Assembly (NCBI GenBank): GCA_033763395.1
Contig: JANRKQ010000110.1
Location: 74,647 to 138,646 of the forward strand
Length of the DNA: 64,000 nucleotides
Reading direction: 5' to 3'
DNA from: Xiheimicrobium sp033763395
Lineage (GTDB): Bacteria > Myxococcota > Myxococcia > Myxococcales > Myxococcaceae
The position numbers and the translations under genes were made by a program. The notes under the pieces are model-generated. The model did not search any database and had not been told where the DNA came from. It saw nothing but the letters and a program-made list of their open reading frames with translations. Numbering within the stretch: the stretch's first letter is position 1; each line of letters starts with the position of its first letter. Positions 38,053 to 49,061 of this stretch are shown here, piece after piece.

Positions 38053-41000
38053 GTGTTCGAGCCGTCCGTCCCCGCCGAGCCACCTCCTCCGCCACGACCG
38101 GTGCCGGCGCCCCCGAAGCCCGAGGGGCGCGGCCTCTCGCTCATCCGCGAGGCGCGGCACGCGCAGACCCGGGCGTGGTGGCTCCAGGGCGCGCTGTACG
38201 GCGCCGCCTCGTTCCTCGTGTTCGCCTTCGGCGGCGCGCTCGTCAGCAACTCGAGGCCGGCCATCGGCCAGTGGCTGCTGGCCCTCGCGCCCCTGTCGAT
38301 GCTCGGCTTCCTCCTCGTCTTCGGCGTGCTGCTGGTGCGCCGGCGCGTCGGCGACGACGAGCGGACGGCGAGGCTGTTGTCGGAGCGGGCTCCAGAGCTG
38401 AGCCTCGATCTCCTCGCCGCCGTCGAGCTGTCCCGTGCGCTCGGCCGGCGGGAAGACTTCTCGCCCGAGCTGGCCCGGGCCTTCCTCGCGAGCGTCGACC
38501 GCCGCGCCCTCGCGCGCCCTGTCTCGTCGCTCCTCGACCCGCGCCCGGTGCGCGCCGCCACCATCACGCTGGCCGGCACCCTCCTCGCCGCCGCCGTCAC
38601 CCTCGGCATGGTGGCCGAGTACGTCGTCTCGGGTGTGGTGAAGGCGTTCTCGGCGGCCGAGGTGAACACCATTCGCAAGCGCGAGCCCATCACCGGCGAC
38701 TTCAAGGTGAGCTACCGCTACCCCGAGTACACCGGCCTCGAGGCTCGCACGGTCGAAGGCACCGCCGGAGACGTGTCGGGGCCCGCCGGCACCGAGGTCT
38801 TCATCGAGACGCGCGCCGACCGCGACGTCGACGAGGCCGTGCTGGTGGTGAATGGCGCGTCGGTGCCCCTCGTGGTGAAGGGGCGAGACCTCTCCGGGCG
38901 CTTCGTGCTCGACGCCAGCGGCCAGTACCACGTCGCCTTCATGGACGGCCGCAGCGTCGAGGCCGAGGGGCCCGACCTGCCCATCGTCGTCGAGGCCGAC
39001 ACCGCGCCGCAGGTGCGCCTCACCGCGCCCATCGACCTGCTCGAGCTCGACGCGAAGACGTCGTCGGTGAAGCTGCAGTACGAGGCCAGCGACGACTACG
39101 GCCTCACGACCCTCGAGCTCGTCTACAAGGCCAGCGGCGCGGCCGAGAAGCGCGTGGCGCTCCCGCTGGACGAGGCGCGCGCGGCCCGCGGCACCCACGA
39201 CTGGAGCGTCGCCTCGCTCGGCCTCAAGCCCGGCGGTGAGGTGCGCTACTTCATTGAAGCGAAAGACGGCAACACCGTGAAGGGCGCCCAGAAGGGCGTC
39301 AGCAAGACGCAGGTGCTCAAGCTGTACTCGGCCGCCGAGCACCGGCGCGAGGCGCTGCGCAAGGCCGAGGCCCTGTGGGAGCGCCTCGTCACCCACCTCG
39401 CCGATCGCCAGGAGAGCGCCGACCGAAAGACGCCCGTCACCGTGCAGGCGGCCACCGGTGGCCTGCCCATCGACGAGCGCGCCAGCCAGCTCGCGAAGGA
39501 CTTCCTCTCGCTGGCCGACAGCCTCACCGAGGAGCGCGAGCCCATGCCCGAGCTCACCGCCGCGCTCTCGATCATCGGCAAGGAGCTCGACGTCGACACG
39601 CGGTTCCTCCTGCAGCGCCGCGCGTACCTGAAGCGCAACGCCGACCTCGCCCGCGACGGCGTGTTCGATCAGACGCTCTCGTACGCCCTCACCAGCCGCC
39701 TCGGCACCGACCTCGCCAGCAGCGAGAAGAACGTGCTGTACCTCGAGTCGCTGCTCGACCGCGCCCGCCTCGACGCGATTCGCGAGCTCGCGCAGCAGCT
39801 GAAGGAAGACCGCCGCGAACTGACGAGGCTGGTCGAAGAGTTCCAGAAGACGAACGACCCTGCCGTGCGTGACGCGCTGCTCGAGCAGATGCAGGAGCTC
39901 AAGGCCCGCATGCAGGAGCTCCAGGAGCGCATGGCCGAGATGGCCCGCGGCATTCGCGACGAGTTCATGAACCAGGAGGCGCTCGAGCAGCTGATGGACG
40001 AGAAGAACCTCCAGAACCCGCTTTCTGAGATCGAGCGCCTCGTTCGTGAGGGCAAGGCCGACGAGGCGCTCAAGAAGATGCAGGAGCTCTCGATGGAGCT
40101 CGACGAGATGTTCGATCAGCTCGAGAAGGGCGCCGATCAGTCCGAGCAGAACGCCGACCCCGAGCTGGCGAAGGCCTTCGAGGACTTCACCCAGGCGCTC
40201 GAAGAGACGTCGAAGGAGCAGCAGCAGGTGGCCGACCAGACGCGCGCACTCAAGGAGAAGTCACGCGCCGCCGCGAAGGAGCGCATCGCCCGCCAGGGTG
40301 AACAGGTGAAGCGGGAGCTGGCGCAGAAGCTCGACGAGCTCGAGAAGTCCTGGGAGTCCATGCCGCCCGACCGCTTCGGGTCGCGCCTGGAAGACCAGCA
40401 ACAGAAGGCCCTGCAGAACGTGCGCAACACCAGGCAGGCGCTCGAGTCGAACGACTTCGATCTCGCCGCCGAGTCCGCGCGTGAGCTGGTCGAGCGCGCA
40501 CAGGAGCTCGAGCGCACTGCCCTCGACCAGGCCTCGGACGACCGCCGCTTCCAGAACCCCGAGCCGGTGCAGCGGGAGTCCCGCAAGTTCGCCGAGCGCA
40601 TGTCACGTGACCAGCGGCGCGCCGAAGAGGTGGCCGAGCGCCTCGAGTCCCTCTTCCCGCCGCCGAGCCAGTCGCTCGACCAGGCCGAGCAGCAGCAGCT
40701 CAAGTCGCTCGCCAAGCAGCAGCAGAAGCTCGGCGAGAAGGGCGAGCAGCTCAAGGAGCAGATGAAGGAGCTGGCCGAGAAGGCGCCCCTCTTCGACGAC
40801 GAGGCGCAAGGGCAGCTCCAGCAGGCCGCCCAGCGCATGGGCTCGGCCGGCCAGCGCCTCGAGGGCAAAGACGTCAGCCGCGGCGCCAGCGACCAGCAGG
40901 GCGCCCTCCAGGCCCTCCAGCAGCTCCAGCAGCAGATGCAGCAGGCCCAGCAGCGCGGCGGCAGCAAGGGCGGCGGGCTGCCCATGCCCCTCAAGCAACG

Positions 41001-41172
41001 CCGCAGCGGGAACGGGCGGCAGGCCTCGAACCAGAAGATCGAGATCCCCGACGAAGACCCGAGCGCGAACCCGCGCGAGTTCCGCAAGGACGTGATGGAC
41101 GCGATGAAGCAGGGCGCGCCCGACCGGTACCGGGAACAGAACAAGAAGTACTACGAGGAGCTGGTGAAGTGA
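38053..41172 (+). CDS. DUF4175 membrane/coiled-coil protein
   Basis: About 1039 residues from GTG 38053; a TTG at 38011 would add 14 residues. Two N-terminal membrane segments (GAASFLVFAFGGALV and WLLALAPLSMLGFLLVFGVLLV) and a third near residue 175 are followed by an Ig-like periplasmic portion (KLQYEASDDYGLTTLELVYK). From about residue 480 the protein is almost wholly charged helix, with long Glu/Gln/Lys-rich coiled coils (QMQELKARMQELQERMAEM). This is the DUF4175 pattern. It is usually found with BatA/MoxR-type or peptidase genes, possibly as an envelope scaffold. The next gene overlaps by GTGA. Confidence 0.82.
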   Translation: MFEPSVPAEPPPPPRPVPAPPKPEGRGLSLIREARHAQTRAWWLQGALYGAASFLVFAFGGALVSNSRPAIGQWLLALAPLSMLGFLLVFGVLLVRRRVGDDERTARLLSERAPELSLDLLAAVELSRALGRREDFSPELARAFLASVDRRALARPVSSLLDPRPVRAATITLAGTLLAAAVTLGMVAEYVVSGVVKAFSAAEVNTIRKREPITGDFKVSYRYPEYTGLEARTVEGTAGDVSGPAGTEVFIETRADRDVDEAVLVVNGASVPLVVKGRDLSGRFVLDASGQYHVAFMDGRSVEAEGPDLPIVVEADTAPQVRLTAPIDLLELDAKTSSVKLQYEASDDYGLTTLELVYKASGAAEKRVALPLDEARAARGTHDWSVASLGLKPGGEVRYFIEAKDGNTVKGAQKGVSKTQVLKLYSAAEHRREALRKAEALWERLVTHLADRQESADRKTPVTVQAATGGLPIDERASQLAKDFLSLADSLTEEREPMPELTAALSIIGKELDVDTRFLLQRRAYLKRNADLARDGVFDQTLSYALTSRLGTDLASSEKNVLYLESLLDRARLDAIRELAQQLKEDRRELTRLVEEFQKTNDPAVRDALLEQMQELKARMQELQERMAEMARGIRDEFMNQEALEQLMDEKNLQNPLSEIERLVREGKADEALKKMQELSMELDEMFDQLEKGADQSEQNADPELAKAFEDFTQALEETSKEQQQVADQTRALKEKSRAAAKERIARQGEQVKRELAQKLDELEKSWESMPPDRFGSRLEDQQQKALQNVRNTRQALESNDFDLAAESARELVERAQELERTALDQASDDRRFQNPEPVQRESRKFAERMSRDQRRAEEVAERLESLFPPPSQSLDQAEQQQLKSLAKQQQKLGEKGEQLKEQMKELAEKAPLFDDEAQGQLQQAAQRMGSAGQRLEGKDVSRGASDQQGALQALQQLQQQMQQAQQRGGSKGGGLPMPLKQRRSGNGRQASNQKIEIPDEDPSANPREFRKDVMDAMKQGAPDRYREQNKKYYEELVK

Positions 41173-42911
41173 GGCGCGCCTTCGTGGCCCTCGTCGCGGT
41201 GCTGTCGCTTGGCCCGCTCCCGGCGCGCGCCCAGCAGGATCCCACCGACGACGAGGCGCTGCCGCAGCTCAAGGGCGAGGCGAAGGCCCGCATCCAGAAC
41301 CTCGAGCAGTACCTCGAGGACTGGGACGTCACGGGCGCGAAGGCCGAGCTCGCCGAGCTCGAGAAGCTGGCGCCCGCCGACATCGAGCCGGTGCGCTACT
41401 TCCGCGGCCGCATCGCCTTCGAAGAGGGTGACTACCAGAAGGCCTTCGACGAACTCTCGGCCTCGGGCGTGCGCGACAAGCCCGGCAGCTGGCTGCGCCT
41501 GGTGAAGGACACCCGCGACATCGTGCAGGGGCACCTGCGCGCCGAGAGCGAGCACTTCGTCTTTCTCTACCCCCGGGGGAAGGACGGCGTGCTGGTGCCG
41601 TGGGCCCTCGAGGCGCTCGAGGGCATTCACGCGGCCCTCGCGAAGGATCTCGGCCACATGCCACAGGGGAAGATCCGCGTCGAGATCGTCTCGTCGGCGA
41701 CCGAGCTGGCGAAGGTGTCGACGCTCTCCCGCGAGGCCATTCGCACCACCGGCACCATCGCCATCTGCAAGTTCAACAAGCTGATGGTGACGTCGCCCAA
41801 GGCCGTGGTGCGGGGCTACGACTGGCTCGACACCCTGGCCCACGAGTACGTGCACCTCGTCGTCAGCCAGAAGTCGCGCAACACCGTGCCCATCTGGATG
41901 CACGAGGGCCTCGCGAAGTACCTCGAGTCGCGGTGGCGCGGGCCGGCCGGCGGCGCGATGACGCCCTCGACGCTCGCGCTGCTCGGCTCCCGGGTGCGCA
42001 GCAACACGCTGGTGCCCTTCGAGAAGATGCACCCGTCGATGGCGCTGCTGCCCACGGCCGAAGACGCGGCCACGGCCTTCGCCGAGGTCTTCTTCGCCAT
42101 GCACCTCGTCGACACCGAGGCCGGCCCGGGGGCGCTGGCCCGCCTGCTGGCTGAGATGGGCAGGGGCTCGAGCGACAAGGCCGCCATCGAGGCGGTGACG
42201 AAGAAGAAGTGGCCCGAGTTCGAGCGCGCGTGGACGGCGCACCTCAAGAAGCAGCCCTACCCGAAGGAGCTCATCCCCCCCTCCGCGCACGAGAAGAAGC
42301 AGCTCGTCGAGGCCGACGCGAAGGAGAAGGACCCGAAGAAGAAGGGCAAGAAGGACCGAGACGTCTCGTTCGGCGACTTCGCCGAGGTGCAAGAGACGCC
42401 CGCCCGCAAGGCCGCGCACCTCGGCGAGCTCATGCGAGAGCGCCGCCGCATGGGCGCTGCCGCGGAGCACTACCAGAAGGCCTACGCGCTGGTGGGCGAC
42501 CGCTACGAGTCCGTCAGCAACAAGTACGCGCTCACGCTGCTCGAGCTCAAGCGCTTCGACGAAGCCGAGAAGGTGCTCCTCGGGAGCCTCGTCACGCACC
42601 CCGGCAGCGCGGCCACCAACACGCACCTGGCCCGCATCGCCCTGCGCGCGAAGAAGTTCGACGTGGTGAAGAAGGCCAGCCTCGACGCGCTCGCGGTGAA
42701 CCCGTTCGACCCCGAGGTGCACGTGTCGCTCTACCTCGCCGCGAAGAAGCTGGGCGACGACGCGCTCGCCCAGCGCGCGGTGCAGGCCCTGGTGGCGCTG
42801 CTCGACATCGACCCGTCGAAGGTGGGCGAGCTGGCGAAGCGCCTCGAGCAGTCGAACCTCGTCGACGTCGACGTCTCGGGGCCGCCACCACCGCCGCCCG
42901 ACGCAGGCTGA
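41169..42911 (+). CDS. Exported HExxH metallopeptidase (peptidase MA-like) with TPR region
   Basis: 580 residues from GTG 41169, overlapping the upstream stop. A cleavable signal (MRRAFVALVAVLSLGPLPARA) directs export. TPR-like helices follow, then the zinc site TLAHEYVHLVV near residue 220 and HEGLAKYLESRW about 25 residues on; this HExxH...E layout matches peptidase MA/gluzincins. A Lys/Glu-rich linker leads to a second TPR set (AAEHYQKAYALVGDRYESVS). It may process envelope proteins; its partner is probably the DUF4175 protein it is coupled to. Confidence 0.84.
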   Translation: MRRAFVALVAVLSLGPLPARAQQDPTDDEALPQLKGEAKARIQNLEQYLEDWDVTGAKAELAELEKLAPADIEPVRYFRGRIAFEEGDYQKAFDELSASGVRDKPGSWLRLVKDTRDIVQGHLRAESEHFVFLYPRGKDGVLVPWALEALEGIHAALAKDLGHMPQGKIRVEIVSSATELAKVSTLSREAIRTTGTIAICKFNKLMVTSPKAVVRGYDWLDTLAHEYVHLVVSQKSRNTVPIWMHEGLAKYLESRWRGPAGGAMTPSTLALLGSRVRSNTLVPFEKMHPSMALLPTAEDAATAFAEVFFAMHLVDTEAGPGALARLLAEMGRGSSDKAAIEAVTKKKWPEFERAWTAHLKKQPYPKELIPPSAHEKKQLVEADAKEKDPKKKGKKDRDVSFGDFAEVQETPARKAAHLGELMRERRRMGAAAEHYQKAYALVGDRYESVSNKYALTLLELKRFDEAEKVLLGSLVTHPGSAATNTHLARIALRAKKFDVVKKASLDALAVNPFDPEVHVSLYLAAKKLGDDALAQRAVQALVALLDIDPSKVGELAKRLEQSNLVDVDVSGPPPPPPDAG

Positions 42912-42918
42912 CGCTGCG

Positions 42919-43335
42919 CTACTTCTTGCCGCTGCCGAGGCCCATCTTTTTGTCCATGGCGGCGGCCTCGGCGGCGTCAGCGTCTTGCTGGGCACCCGGC
43001 GCGGCGCCCTGCTTCTTCGGCGCGTCGGCCTTCGGCTCGAGGGCCTTCTTCTTCGCGTCCACGGCGGCGCGCTCGTCGGCGTTGAGGGTGGCACTGGCGC
43101 GGACCCAGTCGGCCTGCTTGACGCCACGCGCCTCGAGCACCGCGCGCTCCGCCGCGGCCGTCTCCTTCATGCGCGCGCGGACGTCGGCCGGCGTCGACCT
43201 GCCCTTGTATTTCTCCTCGACGGCGGCGACGGCCTTCGCCTGCTCCTGCTGGATGACGGCGATCTCGTCTGGCGACAGACCGGCCAGGGCGGGTGAGGCG
43301 ACGACGGCGAGCGACAGCAGCAGGACACGGCGCAT
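42919..43335 (-). CDS. Small exported protein, last in the FtsH-like cluster
   Basis: 138 residues with a clear signal peptide (VLLLSLAVVASPALA) and ribosome-binding site GGAGGGAAG before the ATG at 43335. The mature part is helical and charged (VIQQEQAKAVAAVEEKYKG), with a disordered Lys/Ala-rich tail. It starts 22 bases after the stop of the 87-residue gene upstream, but being exported it may not belong to the same cytoplasmic machine. Function unknown. Confidence 0.65.
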   Translation of the reverse strand: MRRVLLLSLAVVASPALAGLSPDEIAVIQQEQAKAVAAVEEKYKGRSTPADVRARMKETAAAERAVLEARGVKQADWVRASATLNADERAAVDAKKKALEPKADAPKKQGAAPGAQQDADAAEAAAMDKKMGLGSGKK

Positions 43336-43357
43336 GGGCTTCCCTCCAGAGACGAGT

Positions 43358-43621
43358 CTAGCCCGGCAGCGCCTGGAGCCACGCCACCAGCGCGGCGTTC
43401 TGCGTCGTGGCCAGCAGCGGGTCCTTCGCGCGCACGTCGGCCTGGGCGAGCCACTCCGTCACCACCGGCGGCAGCGCCAGGTTCGCGTCCTTCGCGCGGC
43501 GCACCACCGTCTGGGCTTCGAGGTAGAACTGGTTGAGCGCCAGGCGATCGCCGATGGGCAATCGGAAGAGGTTCGTGAGGTCTCGCTTGAGCGAGGCCTC
43601 GTCGTAGACGAGCTTGGCCAT
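43358..43621 (-). CDS. 87-residue companion of the FtsH-like protease
   Basis: Starts at ATG 43621, 5 bases after the stop of the preceding 88-residue gene. It is helical throughout (LKRDLTNLFRLPIGDRLALNQ) without signal peptide or cysteines. I do not recognise a family with certainty. The very tight packing behind the protease gene suggests a dedicated partner, adaptor or substrate. Confidence 0.65.
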   Translation of the reverse strand: MAKLVYDEASLKRDLTNLFRLPIGDRLALNQFYLEAQTVVRRAKDANLALPPVVTEWLAQADVRAKDPLLATTQNAALVAWLQALPG

Positions 43622-43626
43622 GCGCC

Positions 43627-43893
43627 TCACCCCTTGTTCGAGGCCGCTTCCTTCTGGGCCGGCGCGGTCTGGGGGTTGTCCTTCACGGCAGCGCCCTGCC
43701 CTTCGCGCTCGATGACGAGGGTCCCGAGCTCTTCGGGCTTCACGGTGCCGCCGGCGATGAGGGCCTCGACGAGCCGCTTGTGCTGCTCCTCGTGCTCCAT
43801 CGGCAACGAGTCCGAGTCGCTCTCGTACTTGACCCACACGTTCTTCTTCTTCGTCACCGGGTCGATCTCGAGGCGCAGAATGAGGGTGGCCAT
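43627..43893 (-). CDS. 88-residue companion of the FtsH-like protease
   Basis: Starts at ATG 43893, 15 bases after the protease stop, with a GGAG-type site upstream. The N-terminal half is beta-rich and charged (TLILRLEIDPVTKKKNVWVK, then YESDSDSLPMEHEEQHKRLV); the tail is Gln/Ala-rich. This layout recalls the small 'FtsH ternary system domain X' proteins that accompany FtsH-like ATPases in conflict loci, but I cannot check this. Confidence 0.65.
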   Translation of the reverse strand: MATLILRLEIDPVTKKKNVWVKYESDSDSLPMEHEEQHKRLVEALIAGGTVKPEELGTLVIEREGQGAAVKDNPQTAPAQKEAASNKG

Positions 43894-43908
43894 GACAGGA
43901 GGACTCCT

Positions 43909-46022
<2,114 letters not shown>

Positions 46023-46044
46023 GTCACGACTCCAGGGGCGTCGG

Positions 46045-46605
46045 TTAGACGCGCACCTTGATGGTGAGGCCGCCGTTGGCGTCCTCGTGGACTTCTTCGA
46101 CCTGGCCCAGCTCGGCGGCGCGCGTCTTGAGCGCCGTCGCCGTCACCCGGTTCACCACGCCGTCGAGCTCGCCCTTGAGATCCTTCAGGGTGCCTTCGAG
46201 CTGCTGCGTCACCTTCTTGCGCAGGGCCTCTTCCTCGGCCTTCGCCTCACGCTTGAGGGCCTCCTGGGCCACCTTGCGCAGCGCCGCCTCACGCTCGTCC
46301 TTCTGCAGCTGGTCGACGACCGCGGTGCGCTCGGTCTCGAGCTTCACGTCCTGGTGGCCCTCGACGGTCGCTGACACCTGACCGGTCTCGAGATCGATCT
46401 CGACCTCGACGCCGTTGGCCTCTTTGCGGCGCGCGAGGGAGCCGTCGCGCTCGAAGCCGCGCTGCGCGAGCTCCTGGGCGAGCAGGTCGCGCATGCGTTC
46501 TTTCTGGAGAATGGGCAACAGCTCGAGCGTCGAGCTCACCCCGTCCTCGACCTGCACGTGGTGGGACAAGGACTCCTTGATCGAGATTCGGTACGCGCGG
46601 CTCAT
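46045..46605 (-). CDS. First gene of the FtsH-like cluster, fvmX-like
   Basis: 186 residues from ATG 46605; an ATG at 46641 adds 12 residues. The N-terminus SRAYRISIKESLSHHVQVED, then LELLPILQKERMRDLLAQEL and a beta-hairpin (NGVEVEIDLETGQVSATVEG), matches my memory of an 'FtsH ternary system domain X' protein. A long charged coiled coil follows (EREAALRKVAQEALKREAKA) and then a C-terminal strand. It ends 22 bases before the protease start, so the two are probably co-expressed. It may be an adaptor or sensor for the protease. Confidence 0.7.
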   Translation of the reverse strand: MSRAYRISIKESLSHHVQVEDGVSSTLELLPILQKERMRDLLAQELAQRGFERDGSLARRKEANGVEVEIDLETGQVSATVEGHQDVKLETERTAVVDQLQKDEREAALRKVAQEALKREAKAEEEALRKKVTQQLEGTLKDLKGELDGVVNRVTATALKTRAAELGQVEEVHEDANGGLTIKVRV

Positions 46606-46718
46606 GGTGGTAGCGGAGCACAGCTCACGCGGAACATCCACGCGCGCAAGTCAAACCACCTGACCGTGACGAAGGGGGCAGTTGCAATCGGGCAGGGCCC
46701 GCGTCATCCATCGGCGTC

Positions 46719-47123
46719 GTGTGGCTCGCCCTCGCCGTCAGCCTCGTCGTCAGCGCGCCGCCGGCGCAGGGCCTGACCATTCGGGTGCCGAAGCCTGCCT
46801 CGTTCGGCGCCACCGCCGGCGACTCGGACGCGGTGCAGAACGCCGTGAGGGCCGAGCTCGAGGCCGAGGGCTACGCGGTGGTGACGGGCCCCGAGGACAA
46901 GACGATCGCCGCCGTCATCTCGGGCACGCTGACGAAGGTGGGCGGTGGGTACATTCTCAACCTCTCCATCATTCGCCAGAATGACGGCCGGGTGCTCGAC
47001 CAGGTGCGTGAAGAGGCGAAAACGGCGGCCGACCTCGCCCGGGCGAGCACCAACATCGCCAAGCAGCTCGCCTCGGCGCTCCGGCAGGCCATGGGCGTGC
47101 GGGCGAAGGTCAAGGTGAAATGA
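46719..47123 (+). CDS. Small exported protein, CsgG/LpoB-like pattern
   Basis: 134 residues from GTG 46719. The signal peptide is LALAVSLVVSAPPAQG. The rest has the pattern of short periplasmic domains of the CsgG/LpoB type: VRAELEAEGYAVVTG, then GGGYILNLSIIRQNDGRVLD and a helix (NIAKQLASALRQAMG). That likeness is weak. It is divergent from the FtsH-like cluster and ends one base before the next gene. Confidence 0.65.
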   Translation: MWLALAVSLVVSAPPAQGLTIRVPKPASFGATAGDSDAVQNAVRAELEAEGYAVVTGPEDKTIAAVISGTLTKVGGGYILNLSIIRQNDGRVLDQVREEAKTAADLARASTNIAKQLASALRQAMGVRAKVKVK

Positions 47124-47124
47124 C

Positions 47125-48153
47125 ATGACGGCTCCGGTTCGGTTCCGACGGCGCACGCAGGCGCCGCGCACGGACTCGCTGCTCTGGCGCGCCCAGCTCG
47201 CCACCGCGATGGCGACGAAGAACCCGTCGGCGCTCGAGAAGGCGCTCGAGGGGCTGCCGCTGGTGGGCGATGTCGACGGCCGGCGGCTGCTCCCGACGGC
47301 GCAGGTGAAAGACAAGGCCTTCGGCGACTCGGCCGGCGTGCCCTTCGCGCTCGAGATCTACGTCGACGACGTGCGCGAGGCGCCCGCCGACGTCGGCCAG
47401 AAGGTCGACCAGGTCTTCTTCCCGAATTCGCCGCGGCTGCTGTTCAACGTGTGCTTCTCGTGCGGCGCGCCGAAGGGCGTGTTGCGCGAAGGCAGCTACG
47501 GCGACCCGACGAGCCCGTGGTTCAACGTCTTCTTCGGGTACTACCAGATCGACGTCATCGCCTCGGAGTGGGGCCGGCCCTTCGGCTACCAGGACGCCGC
47601 GAGCGGCACGGTGAACACCGACGACGTGCTGCGCATCGGCAAAGCCGACTGGAACTACTTCTCGAACTGGATGTATGGCGTGCCGGAGGCCGCCATCGCG
47701 CCGAACAACACCCTCTCGGGCGCGCGCATCGACGTCGGCCCACGGGAGCGCATCGGCCAGAAGCAGTGGGACGTGCTGGACATCTCGCAGGCGCGCATGG
47801 TGAGCGCGTACGTGTCGGGCAAGCCGGGCGACCTGAAGCTCGAGGAGCGCGGGCCCTACTCGTTCCTGTGGCGCATGGCCTTCGGGTGCCCGAAGAGCCG
47901 CCCGGAGCACCCCGAGCTGTCGAGCTTCTTCCCCGTCGACATGAGCGCCACGCTCTTCATGACGTTCCGTGAGGTGAAGAACGACCCGTACACCGGCCAG
48001 GACGTGTTCCAGACGTTCCTCTTCGGCGGCACGGTGAACGAGTGGTGGCAGGCGCAGTTCGGCAAGCCAGGCGACAACCGCCGGCTGCTCGGCCTCCAGC
48101 TCGACGCGGTCAAGCGTGTCATCGTCGACGCGTACCCCGACCTCGGCTTCTGA
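47125..48153 (+). CDS. Conserved-looking protein of unknown function
   Basis: 342 residues from ATG 47125, one base after the upstream stop. No signal peptide and no membrane helix. It is rich in aromatic residues and has two Cys near the middle (NVCFSCGAPKG). Distinctive phrases are SPWFNVFFGYYQIDVIASEW, GKADWNYFSNWMYGV and TFREVKNDPYTGQDVFQ. I recognise no enzyme motif. The compact aromatic composition suggests a real globular protein, and tight coupling links it to the exported protein upstream. Confidence 0.7.
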   Translation: MTAPVRFRRRTQAPRTDSLLWRAQLATAMATKNPSALEKALEGLPLVGDVDGRRLLPTAQVKDKAFGDSAGVPFALEIYVDDVREAPADVGQKVDQVFFPNSPRLLFNVCFSCGAPKGVLREGSYGDPTSPWFNVFFGYYQIDVIASEWGRPFGYQDAASGTVNTDDVLRIGKADWNYFSNWMYGVPEAAIAPNNTLSGARIDVGPRERIGQKQWDVLDISQARMVSAYVSGKPGDLKLEERGPYSFLWRMAFGCPKSRPEHPELSSFFPVDMSATLFMTFREVKNDPYTGQDVFQTFLFGGTVNEWWQAQFGKPGDNRRLLGLQLDAVKRVIVDAYPDLGF

Positions 48154-48158
48154 ACGGC

Positions 48159-48896
48159 TCACGTCGACAGCGGCATGGCGCCCGTCGCCACGAGCCAGGT
48201 GAGCACCGGGAGCTGCGCGTCCATGAGGCCGTGCACCACCATGAGCCATGGCAGCAGCGTCGGCCTGCGGGCCAGCACGAGCCCCACCAGCAGGGCGAAG
48301 GGGAGGAACATGAGCCCCCGCCAGACGAGGTAGCGGGCCTCGGGCTCGAGCGGCATCGCGAGGTGCTGCGCGGCCAACACCAGCGCAGGTACCACCACCG
48401 CTGCCCACGAGGGCCACCCGCGCGCACGCAGCGAGGGTGCGACCTGACCGAAATAGAGCGGCAGCTCCGCGAGCGCCTGCGAGACGGGGAACACCACCAC
48501 CAGGCTGAGGAGGACCGGCGTTGGAAGCGGCCGGAAGAGCACCGCGTTGCCGGTGTCGGGCGCCGCCCACAGGGCCTTCGCGAGCAGCACGTTCGGCAGC
48601 CACCCCACCGGACCGGCCACGAGGGTGAAGCCGAGGAACCAGGCGAGATCGCCCTTCCACGTCGCCTTCGAGAGGCGCCAGAGCGTTCGCAGGCCGCCGT
48701 CGAGTCGCCTCGCCCGGGCGAGGAGCGCGAGCGTCGCCAGGTTGCCCATCGTCGCTACCACGAGCCACCAGCGGCCAGCCGCGGAGAGGGGCGTCGCGGT
48801 CCCGCCGAGCCACAGGGCGAGGCCAAGCACCAGCTGGCCACCCAGGAACAGCAGGGGCCGGGCGCACAGCAGCCAGCCCGTCGGTGTCGGCTCCAT
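48159..48896 (-). CDS. CPBP-like membrane protein with altered motif 1
   Basis: 245 residues from ATG 48896. It has about seven hydrophobic segments. The CPBP/Rce1 family uses three motifs, E-E-x-x-x-R, F-x-x-x-H and H-x-x-x-(N/D). Here the corresponding segments read ALAELPLYFGQ, VLAAQHLAMP and VVHGLMD: a single Glu replaces the pair and there is no Arg. It may be an inactive relative or the match may be accidental. It is convergent with the unknown gene before it and divergent from the SRPBCC-like gene. Confidence 0.65.
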   Translation of the reverse strand: MEPTPTGWLLCARPLLFLGGQLVLGLALWLGGTATPLSAAGRWWLVVATMGNLATLALLARARRLDGGLRTLWRLSKATWKGDLAWFLGFTLVAGPVGWLPNVLLAKALWAAPDTGNAVLFRPLPTPVLLSLVVVFPVSQALAELPLYFGQVAPSLRARGWPSWAAVVVPALVLAAQHLAMPLEPEARYLVWRGLMFLPFALLVGLVLARRPTLLPWLMVVHGLMDAQLPVLTWLVATGAMPLST

Positions 48897-49061
48897 GAGC
48901 GTGTACCAGTGCACGCGAAGTGCCGGAGCGCTCACCGGCCCCCTCGAGGCCCCCTGCGCGATTGTTGCGCGCTCCACGGGGGCTCTGCCGCTTTTGCGCA
49001 TCGCCGTGCCCGTGGCTGGCGGAGCGCGGTCGAAGAAGCCGCGGCCACGCTGGTCGAGAAG

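Noticed and set aside
41151..43127. 658-residue minus-strand open frame
   Set aside because: It is antisense to the HExxH peptidase gene, which has a signal peptide and zinc site.
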